Assembly (NCBI GenBank): GCA_000969725.1
Contig: JXSR01S047297.1
From: Ophiothrix spiculata
Taxonomy: Eukaryota; Echinodermata; Ophiuroidea; Amphilepidida; Ophiotrichidae
DNA length: 26,730 nucleotides
Direction: 5' to 3' (one strand)
Shown: positions 20,805 through 26,730 of the stretch, one piece after another
How the letters are laid out: the number at the start of each line of letters is the position of its first letter
How positions within the stretch are numbered: the first letter of the stretch is position 1
The notes under the pieces: model-generated
Seen by the model: the letters and a program-made list of their open reading frames with translations, nothing else
Told to the model about the DNA's origin: nothing
Databases searched by the model: none
Position numbers and translations under genes: made by a program

Positions 20805-20820
20805 TGAGTCACGTGACTCA
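20805..20820. promoter_or_regulatory. Palindrome combining AP-1 and CACGTG E-box motifs
   Basis: TGAGTCACGTGACTCA is a perfect 16-bp palindrome. It holds two TGAGTCA (AP-1) motifs overlapping GTCACGTGAC, the CLEAR/USF-type E-box. It sits inside the 429-bp insert. Binding is inferred from motif identity only. Confidence 0.35.
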
Positions 20821-20925
20821 ATAGAAATACACGTAAATCGTACCCTAAATTTGCGTTTTAGAAATCCCTCGTCCCTAAATCTAGTGGATGCTATTTATCG
20901 TGTCCGCCACCGCCTGAAGGTTACC

Positions 20926-21369
20926 TTATTTTATGCATAAACCAAATCTGGTTCCAATCACACTTGGACTTTTCAATTGAGGCTAATGTGACAGTTTCAA
21001 CTTATCTTATGTAGAAGTTACCAGAAAATGTTAACCTTTTTACAATGTTCAGTCTCTCTTTATTACTTGGCCTTTATGACCTTGGATCTTGACCTTAGAC
21101 CTTATCAACAATTGAGGGTTCCCATGTTGAAACCTATGATAAAAGTTTGTAGAATTCATCAAAGTATGTAGAATTTACAGGCAAATGTTAACATTTTTTA
21201 CAACAGACACACTACTATGACAGTCTCCCTTCCTTTTTCAATCCAGAGGGATAAAAACTATCAGGGCTTACAAAAAGTACCTTTTGTGGGAATTTGTTAC
21301 ACACAAACAAATAGTCAAACAAACAGACAACTAAAAAAAACCCAATAAAATGCATCTCATTGTGCTTAC
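20926..21369. other. COG4 intron, nothing supported
   Basis: Contains several TGACCTT words (21060-21100) and two diverged GTAGAA/TTAAC blocks. No exon signal. Confidence 0.45.
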
Positions 21370-21546
21370 CTTGAATTCATTGAGAAGTTGTTCTAGATGC
21401 ATGATGAAGCCTTGAATAAATGGATCGTTAGCTTCATATATTGAGAAATCCTCCTCTGAAATGTTGTGACTCGTGGATAAGAAAGCGTCCACCCACGGCT
21501 TGATGCGAGGCTTCAAGGCACTTGTGTCGAGTTGACTAAGACCATA
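21370..21546 (-). CDS. COG4: COG4 exon 4 of window (YEANDP block)
   Basis: 177-nt exon, 59 codons, phase 0 at both ends, acceptor TTTTCTAG and donor GTAAGC. It encodes [20 protein letters not shown], then [22 protein letters not shown] and LEQLLNEFK. The human counterparts are EGLTELNSTAIKPQ, SVSHNIEEEEF, YEANDPWVQQF and LEQQMAEFK. The SHNI and YEANDP motifs are the best-conserved parts and gave the first identification of the gene. This block belongs to the C-terminal helical bundle seen in the crystal structure of human COG4. No partial copy of this exon is seen in the neighbouring intron. Confidence 0.97.
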
Positions 21547-22019
21547 CTAGAAAACAACAGGATGAAAAGTAAGGTAAAAACATTGCGGACTCTGACCTAT
21601 GATGGATTATAATCCATCATAATTATGGAAGTTAATGAGACAAGTGTTGTTCGTGCATTGGCAAACATTATATATTCCTCAAAAACTGGTTTGTGAAATT
21701 TCTAAAATAATAATAACAATGCTATTGCTAGGAGAAAAGGGAAGAATTGAAAAATTTCCCTTATTATTAGATTGTTTGGAGAATTTGGACCTACTTTTCT
21801 ACCAAGTACTAACAATTATGTAGGTAAATGCTCTACAGCAAGCAATTTGCAATTTTTCCCAATAATTACAACCTTTTTCTTTAGTACAAGCACATTCTGG
21901 GCACATAAATCTTCACGGTTATGATCTAGTCACAACCATTTGATTTCTTTACTCTGGAAGAAGCTCAAAACAACAAGTAAATGTTGCTTAAAGTTTGATA
22001 TAGTTTATATCGTGACAGC

Positions 22020-22561
22020 CAAGGCATGCTTTCCAATTTAGTGAGTCCTTTATGACTTGTTTGGTTTTTATACGGCATTGCATCAGAAGTCACCTCTAAA
22101 ATGTCTTTAAATCTATGGTTGAGTTGCGTCAAGTCATTTTAGTCAGCTTTCTAACTCATCGAGTCCTCTATGACTTGTTTTGTTTTTATACGATATTGTA
22201 TAATAACGCACCTCTAAAATGTCTTTAAATCTATGGTTGAGTTGCATCAAGTCATTTTAGTCAGCTTTCTAACTCATCGAGTCCTCTATAACTTGTTTGG
22301 TTTTTATACACCATTGTATAATAACGCACCTCTAAAATGTCTTTAAATCTATGGTTGAGTTGCGTCAAGTCATTTTAGAAAGCTTTCTAACTCATCGAGT
22401 CCTTTATGACTTGTTTGGTTTTTATACGCCATTGTATAATAACGCACCTCTAAAATGTCTTTAAATCTATGGTTGCGTTGCGTCAAGTCATTTTAGAAAG
22501 CTTTCAACTCATCGAGTCCTTTATGACTTGTTTGGTTTTTATACGGTTTTGCATCAGAACT
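22020..22561 (-). repeat. 118-bp tandem array of a COG4 exon end plus donor
   Basis: Units begin (on +) at 22091, 22209, 22327 and 22445, spacing 118, 118 and 118, and then 117 to the authentic exon copy at 22562. A truncated unit lies at 22020-22090. Each unit holds roughly 100 nt equal to the 3' part of the COG4 exon 22565-22738, its splice donor and about 14 nt of intron. The donors are GTGAGT (authentic), GTGCGT in three units and GTGACT in the outermost. The 47 nt next to the donor are nearly invariant. The outermost truncated unit is more like the exon than the middle ones are, which suggests the middle units spread later. No good acceptor is seen inside the unit. Confidence 0.93.
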
Positions 22562-22564
22562 CAC

Positions 22565-22738
22565 CTCTAAAATGTCTTTAAATCTATGGTTGAGTTGCGT
22601 CAAGTCAGTTAGACAGCTTTCTAATTTATCGAGTCCTTTATGACTTGTTTGGTTTGATAAGGCATTGCATTCTTCTTGTAATGATTTCTTTAAAGCTTGT
22701 GTGTATTCTATACTAACTTCTACATTATTCAAGGTGGT
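22565..22738 (-). CDS. COG4: COG4 exon 3 of window (TLNNVEV block), source of a tandem array
   Basis: 174-nt exon, 58 codons, phase 0 at both ends. The acceptor is TTTTTTTCAG and the donor is GTGAGT. It encodes TTLNNVEVSIEYTQALKKSL, a glutamate-rich helix, then LESCLTDL and HRFKDILE, matching human VTLNNVEV, FDSCLSDL and NKFRDLLQ. The 3' two thirds of the exon and its donor are tandemly repeated downstream in the intron with period 118 bp (22020-22561). Reading through the authentic donor without splicing adds about 20 residues and then stops, so only the first donor leaves the frame open. A LINE fragment starts only about 54 bp upstream of the acceptor. Confidence 0.95.
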
Positions 22739-22791
22739 CTGAAAAAAAGGATGAAAACAAAAATTAGCTGATAGTTCCTATTAGACATATA

Positions 22792-23590
22792 GGTTTTAGA
22801 CCCGGCCGCAACACTGTTGAGCAAATTACTTGTCTCCGAATGGCAGTTGACACTTGTCGTGCTAGGAAACGAAACATGGTTGTTACATTTGTCGACTTTT
22901 CCAAAGCGTTCGACAGTGTTGATCGCAGAGCCCTTAGAGACATTCTTGCTTTTTATAACATTCCTGACACTGTCATCAACGCCATTATGTCCCTATATAC
23001 AGACACCACTGCATGCGTCCGCACATCATCTGGATGCACCGACGAGTTTGACACGACCTCGGGAGTAGGGCGACACTCTCGCTCCATACTTATTTGTGAT
23101 TGTCATGGATTACATTATGCGCATTTCGCTCACTGCTGAGGATTGTTATACTGTTAGAAGGCGTATGTCGGCACGTCATCTTGCTGTTAAAATCCCTGCT
23201 CTCGCATATGCCGATGATGCCGCATTGTTGTCTGACAATGCAGAATCTGCCCAGCGCCAATTGCATCGTTTCGAGACAGCATCAGCAAAAGTCGGACTAT
23301 GCCTCAATGCCAGTAAAACCAAGGTTATGTTTGTTGGTGACATTTCTTACTCGGACATTCATACCGTTTCAGGTACCACCCTCGCGGCCTGTGATGAATT
23401 CTGCTACTTGGGATGCGGACAATACTGGTGCTTTCCAACGCCGACGACAACTTGCGTGGGTTGCAGCTCGGAAACTGACAACAGTGTGGAACAGTACAGC
23501 CAGCGACGCTGCCAAAATGCAGCTGTTTAAATCTACTGTGGAATCCACAACCAAACAATATTTCTACAAGAAGATAATGGTGTGGCGATT
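22792..23590 (+). pseudogene. Broken non-LTR retrotransposon (LINE) reverse transcriptase
   Basis: Partial reverse transcriptase domain, antisense to COG4 in the intron between its second and third exons of this window. In order: GFRPGRNT (finger block) at 22792, FVDFSKAFDSV (motif A, with the catalytic aspartate) near 22890, the start of motif B (SGV), then a frameshift near 23068. The frame resumes with GDTLAPYLF, VIVMDYIMR and the motif C box YADD near 23208. A second break near 23410 follows FCYLG; a third frame then gives RRRQLAWVAARKL up to about 23570. The N-terminal endonuclease and the C-terminus are missing, so this is a dead 5'- and 3'-truncated fragment. The clade is not resolved. 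Confidence 0.9.
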
Positions 23591-23617
23591 CAAGGTATGT
23601 TCAAGGTATGTGTAAAT

Positions 23618-23720
23618 GGTATCTAGAATTTAAGCCTCCATAATTTCAAGGAATTCTAAGGTGGTATTGGCTTTGACAAACAACCCCAAGGGAACCCCTG
23701 CCCTGGGCTTGTCTCTCAAA
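23618..23720 (-). repeat. Decayed partial copy of COG4 exon 23752-23968
   Basis: Direct repeat about 103 bp from the exon's 3' end. The shared pieces on the + strand are ATCTAGAATTT, CAAGGAATTCTAA and the GGGAA..CCTGCCCTGGGCTTG block. In the minus reading the copy shows RAG-P-G followed by LEFL, as in the exon (RAGFPSG ... LEFL), but with the middle ~90 nt removed. The donor is destroyed (CTTAC on + has become TTTCA). Confidence 0.8.
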
Positions 23721-23751
23721 AGCCATCTAGAATTTCAATCAACATACTTAC

Positions 23752-23968
23752 AAGGAATTCTAATTTGGCAGCATTTGTATCCGTCGTAGATGTCGGTAAT
23801 CTCCCCTGTTGAAGTAGACTATATGCTTGACCTACGTCAAATGACCCTGAGGGAAAGCCCGCCCTGAGCTTGGTATAAAGCACCTCTCGGTAGTCACCTT
23901 CTAGTAACGTAGTTATATGGTTGATCATTGCACATGCACAGTCTACGCTAGCGCTGGATATTGCTCTC
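23752..23968 (-). CDS. COG4: COG4 exon 2 of window, with AMIN...KLRAGFP block
   Basis: 217-nt exon: one base finishing an arginine codon, then 72 codons, ending in phase 0 before donor GTAAGT. The acceptor is CTTTCAG. It encodes SSASVDCACAMIN, then GDYREVL, KLRAGFP and SLLQQG blocks, matching human SSSSIDCLCAMIN, SDFRDVL, KLRMGFP and SSLQQG. It ends AKLEFL against human AKMSFL. Between GFP and LQQG this protein is about nine residues shorter than human, so it lacks the segment corresponding to human QRGVTSAVN. A decayed copy of the 3' part of this exon, with an internal deletion, lies just downstream in the intron (23618-23715). Confidence 0.95.
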
Positions 23969-24098
23969 CTGAAAGCAAATGATGCAAAGGATTATATTTA
24001 CGTAACTGATAAAACTAGAATACGCGGTTCTCAGGCCGCGCGGTTCTCGAAACAGAGTGTAGATCACGATGCCTCCGCCTTCCACCTTTGTAATCGGA

Positions 24099-24560
24099 CT
24101 AAGTTGAGAATTTGACCTTTCTTTTGACCTTTGACCCAAACCTTTGAAATCGGACAAAGTTGAAAATTTGAACTTTCTTTTGACCTTTGACCCCCAGTTT
24201 AAGGTCGGACGATGGGGTCACCATTGACACTTTTGATCGCTGGTCCAAGACAAACATTTTGAGACCTTAACCTTTGAAATCGGACAAAGTTGAAAATTTG
24301 ACCTTTCTTTTGACCTTTGACCCCCAGGGAAAGGTCAGACGATGGGGTCACCATTGACACTTTTGATCGCTGGTCCAAGACGAACATTTTGAGACCTTAA
24401 CCTTTGAAATCCGACAAAGTTGAAAATTTGACCTTTCTTTTGACCTTTGACCCCCAGGGAAAGGTCGGACGATGGGGTCACCATTGACACTTTTGATCGC
24501 TGGTCCATGACGAACAATTTGACACCTTAACCTTTGAAATCGGACAAAGTTGAAAAATAA
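24099..24560. repeat. 130-bp tandem array with DR1-type motifs
   Basis: Units begin with CCTTTGAAATCGGACAAAG at 24141, 24271, 24401 and 24531 (last one partial), period exactly 130 bp, preceded by a shortened leader from about 24099. Each complete unit contains TTTTGACCTTTGACCC and GATGGGGTCACCATTGACAC. The array lies in the intron between COG4 exons 24946-25031 and 23752-23968. The long frames crossing it are artefacts: 130 is not a multiple of three. Confidence 0.95.
24125..24453 (-). promoter_or_regulatory. Four perfect DR1 nuclear-receptor-type sites
   Basis: TGACCTTTGACCC occurs at 24125-24137, 24181-24193, 24311-24323 and 24441-24453. On the minus strand it reads GGGTCAAAGGTCA, the direct-repeat-1 arrangement bound by HNF4, RXR/PPAR and COUP-TF type receptors. 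A fifth (TGACCTTTGACCT) is at 20455-20467, outside the array. The motif match is seen directly. Function is inference, because the sites are carried by a tandem repeat. Confidence 0.45.
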
Positions 24561-24945
24561 GCAACATTTTATGCATAAATTATGCAAATTAGATACTTAA
24601 TTACCATATTTTGCGCTCAAATTGCAGCTGGCACAAGCGCAGCTCTATCCTCACCTACCCACCAAATTTCATGAATTTGTGATTTTTGGTCAAAATTCAA
24701 CATCACCATCATGTTCCTTGTAAATATTCCTCTCTGGTAATGTATACTTTTATTAACTTTAAGCACTTTATTAAAAAGTTATGGTACAAAATAAACTTGC
24801 AAAAATGTAAAATTGAGTAACGTGCTTTCCCCCTTAAAACCTTGTGGTCCCTTTATGAACTTTTAGATTACAATTACTACTTCAGACCACTCTCATGTTT
24901 CTGTATCATTCTGAGATGTATCATATTGCAATTTGCATGGCTCAC
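24561..24945. other. COG4 intron, nothing supported
   Basis: AT-rich sequence between the 130-bp array and exon 24946-25031. No copy of that exon is seen here. Confidence 0.5.
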
Positions 24946-25031
24946 CTTGTACATTTCTTTAATATAAAGAATATATCATCCACCATACTTGACGTTTGAG
25001 CACCAGTTTCCATGCTATCTAGACTCACCGC
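24946..25031 (-). CDS. COG4: COG4 internal exon 1 of window (residues ~1-28)
   Basis: This exon starts in phase 0 after an acceptor TTTCAG and ends 2 nt into a codon before donor GTGAGC. It encodes AVSLDSMETGAQTSSMVDD followed by an IFFILKKCT segment, matching the human stretch that begins NKAVALD and contains TSSMVDDVFYIVKKC. The TSSMVDD core is the clearest anchor. The following exon supplies the last base of the split arginine codon. The preceding exon (EEYFMRETVNK in human) is not visible upstream, so the intron on that side is at least 1.7 kb. Identification rests on recalled family sequence, and the correct phase linkage to the next exon supports it strongly. Confidence 0.93.
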
Positions 25032-25036
25032 CTGAA

Positions 25037-25725
25037 ATAAACATAAAAGACACAATATGAAATAAAATGATTCTCAATGTTGGATTTAAGTCCAATGATA
25101 AGGTGAAACTGATGATTGGTTGCAAACAGCCATGGTGCCCATCTCCATTTCCTTAGGATTTATAGCTGACTAGGCTACAATACTTTGAGAAATTGTTCCT
25201 GAACTTGAACTTTTATGCAGAGGCTACTTGAAGTGAGAGCCGCACTGAGAGTCGCATGTTGATTTTTGGTTGCCGCCTCCAACGGGTTAACCCAGTATCT
25301 GTTACATAAGTGGGAGAAACAAGTTGTACACATAAACTTGGTCCTAGACTCAACATTGCATGTGGCTAAAAATGGGCTTGAACCAAAAAACATTTGATTT
25401 TAACTTAAGGCCAATGCTCTAACACCATTCTATAGCATCCCACTTGTACATTTTAATAATGTATTTAGGAGTACCAATTTAGTATTGTTTGCTTTAATGT
25501 CAATGTGTGCAAATATTTAGCAACTACTTAATCCACTACATAGAAATGAGTGATATAGGAATGTAGGGTATGTGTAAAACACTGCTCATGTATTATATCA
25601 TTGGGAAAATATCATAAGCAATGTTATAGAAAACTAGAGTTAAGACAGGTTTTATCACAAAGTATTCTTCCACCACACTATATTTGCCTAAAATTCCTGT
25701 AAAATAGGATGAGTTGTGAATAAAC
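25037..25725. other. COG4 intron upstream of the first exon in view
   Basis: No preceding COG4 exon found. No inverted-repeat element with clean ends. Confidence 0.5.
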
Positions 25726-26334
25726 CAAGGAATTGTATAGGAATATCTGGAAATGCCACCATGATTTGACTGCCGTGTAAATCTTATAGGATGAGGGTCA
25801 TCTTGGATTGTCGCTCATGGAGGATGAGTTATGGGGCAAACTAAACGAGAGCTTGGAATGTACATCCATGTAGATTCCTGGAATGTACATCCATGTACAT
25901 TTAACTCAATATGTTCGTGCGCCTCACACACTGCATTTGCGTGCGCGTTGACGAGCGACTTTGTAGTACGCATACGTATAACGCGTAGCCGCAAACACAT
26001 ACACGCAGTTGGATACGCAGTGTGAATCCACATCTGATGACGCGTCATCATGTAGACACAATCTCTACTCCTGGAATGTACATGGATGTGCATTCCGAGC
26101 TCTCGTGTAGTTTGCCCCATTGTACCTCCGGCATTTTACAGCAGTCTACATGCCACAGTTCTAGAGTCTTTGAAACGGATTAGCAGGAAAATTTTCATTC
26201 TTTGATAAAATCAAGTCGCAACAGATGCTACTTGAACACACAGTTTGTGCATGAAACAAAATGCACACGCTATCTGCCTGATATTGGGCCAAAGTCCAAA
26301 CATATCCAGAGGTACAATAGCTCTGCTCCATGAG
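25726..26334. mobile_element. Second copy of the GCTCATGG element, interrupted
   Basis: Same family as 11350-11753. Shared features: GACTGCCGTGTAAATCTTAT, CATCTTGGATTGTCGCTCAT, AACGGATTAGCAGGAAAAT, GAAACAAAATGCACAC and GCTCTGCTCCATGAG. It is split by the 286-bp element at 25833-26118, and its right end is lost at a junction with a SINE. It lies in the COG4 intron upstream of exon 24946-25031. Confidence 0.85.
25833..26118. mobile_element. 286-bp MITE nested in another element
   Basis: Arms GGGGCAAACTAAACGAGAGC and (inverse) GGGGCAAACTACACGAGAGC stay paired for ~46 bp, through GGAATGTACATCCATGTA. The intact host copy has ATTGTAC at this point, and here AT is duplicated (25831-25832, 26119-26120). 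The interior is unusually CG-rich for the window (GCGTGCGCG, ACGCGTAG, GACGCGTC). The long frames on both strands are the arms read in each direction. Confidence 0.9.
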
Positions 26335-26345
26335 TAAGCGGGTCT

Positions 26346-26650
26346 GCTCCATGGGGAAGCGGGTTAGCGCAGCGGTGCTTCCCTCGCTTTGCACCAATGG
26401 GCCTGTCGTGGGTTCGATCCCCAGTCCAGGCGTTGTATGTGCATTTGGTTTTCGGTCCATACTCACTTCCGCAGGTTTTTCTCCGGGTACTCTGGTCTTC
26501 CTCCTGCAATTAAAACTGTCACCAGATTTGTCCATCATAGTCTGCCCAACCCAGAATATGGGAAGCTGCATAAAGGGTACATGTTACAATCTAGCTACCG
26601 ATAGGATAATGCCCTTGAAAAGGCTGCAAAACGCCTAAATGAAGTGAAAT
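26346..26650 (+). mobile_element. tRNA-derived SINE
   Basis: The head carries RNA polymerase III promoter boxes: A box TTAGCGCAGCGG near 26366 and B box GGTTCGATCCC near 26411. The body follows with TTTTTCTCCGGGTACTCTGG at 26476, a central block seen in several animal SINE groups. The tail reads GGCTGCAAAACGCCTAAATG near 26621. The left end abuts a 20-bp tandem (CTGCTCCATGRGKAAGCGGG) shared with the neighbouring element. The protein-like frames here are SINE artefacts. Confidence 0.8.
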
Positions 26651-26730
26651 GATTGTGACGATCTACCTGCAGCGAATCATGAGCGGTTTGATCTAAATGG
26701 AAAATCGCTATACAAAAACCAGTTATTATT

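Larger units (their letters stand above)
20486..20914. mobile_element. 429-bp insert with 11-bp target duplication
   Basis: The flanks are perfect direct repeats TGAAGGTTACC at 20475-20485 and 20915-20925. The ends are only weakly inverted (GGAGGGTGG against GGCGGTGGCGG). An 11-bp duplication would suit Mutator-like elements, but the ends are too short to be sure. The insert is locally GC-rich and contains TGACGTCA at 20554-20561, a 22-bp perfect palindrome at 20679-20700 and TGAGTCACGTGACTCA at 20805-20820. It lies in the 2.45-kb COG4 intron. Confidence 0.7.
13695..25031 (-). other. COG4: COG4 gene, 3' portion (eight exons, seven introns)
   Basis: Gene model for subunit 4 of the conserved oligomeric Golgi (COG) complex. 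COG4 is a lobe A subunit on the cytosolic face of the Golgi that tethers recycling vesicles and contacts syntaxin-5/Sly1-type SNARE machinery. The exons are 25031-24946, 23968-23752, 22738-22565, 21546-21370, 18917-18816, 17646-17518, 16107-16016 and 13737-13695. All introns are GT-AG and the phases agree across every junction, giving 339 residues plus a stop. The residues align with about 435-785 of human COG4 as I remember it. Introns measure 977, 1013, 1018, 2452, 1169, 1410 and 2278 bp. The 5' exons are not in the window: no upstream exon is seen between 25032 and 26730. No AATAAA is found on the minus strand in the 1.3 kb after the stop, so the 3' UTR end is unknown. Confidence 0.95.

Noticed and set aside
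22840..23530. Frames with FVDFSKAFDSV and YADD as a host gene
   Set aside because: Motifs are those of a LINE reverse transcriptase. The domain is frameshifted and truncated, so it is a dead transposon fragment.
24199..24587. Overlapping minus frames of 60-79 codons with repeated SLGVKGQKKGQ
   Set aside because: Products of the 130-bp tandem repeat, which changes frame every unit.
25815..26120. Long frames on both strands
   Set aside because: They are the two inverted arms of the nested MITE. The symmetry makes frames on both strands.
26350..26425. Possible tRNA gene
   Set aside because: A and B boxes are present, but acceptor and anticodon stems do not pair cleanly and a SINE body follows directly.
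26161..26571. 136-codon minus frame over the right-hand element and SINE
   Set aside because: The residues come from the antisense of the tRNA-like SINE head and body, not from a gene.

Overview
The window reads as nuclear DNA of a marine invertebrate animal. It is AT-rich and intron-rich and carries many small non-autonomous DNA transposons, one LINE fragment, a tRNA-derived SINE and several tandem arrays. The species cannot be fixed from sequence alone. The density and style of the small inverted-repeat elements would suit an echinoderm, hemichordate, lancelet or mollusc. There are no bacterial operons, phage genes or CRISPR arrays.

The only cellular gene I can establish is COG4, subunit 4 of the conserved oligomeric Golgi complex, on the minus strand. 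Eight exons (25031 down to 13695) are joined by seven GT-AG introns with matching phases. They encode the last 339 residues and the stop codon, a little under half of a protein that is about 785 residues long in human. The 5' half of the gene lies beyond the right edge of the window. COG4 works in lobe A of the Golgi tethering complex in retrograde vesicle traffic and Golgi glycosylation.

The right half (13.7-26.7 kb) is this gene. Four exons are followed, on the intron side, by partial tandem copies of their own 3' end together with the 5' splice donor: the exon at 22565-22738 (an array of about five copies, period 118 bp), the exon at 18816-18917 (one open copy with an intact donor), the exon at 23752-23968 (one decayed copy) and the exon at 17518-17646 (a degenerate 24-bp repeat resembling its donor region). 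This recurring pattern is the most unusual thing in the window. The introns also hold a broken LINE reverse transcriptase, a 130-bp repeat array carrying DR1 nuclear-receptor-type motifs, a 689-bp hAT-type element with a perfect 8-bp target duplication, a 429-bp insert with an 11-bp target duplication and several regulatory-looking palindromes, a TTAA-flanked element, a foldback element and, at the far right, an element nested inside another next to a SINE.

The left half (1-13.7 kb) shows no convincing exon on either strand. It holds a ~190-bp satellite-like array (4186-5165), a diverged ~170-195-bp array (6700-7200) and a dozen or so small inverted-repeat elements. Several belong to families with two copies in the window. 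Most open reading frames there are chance frames in repeats.
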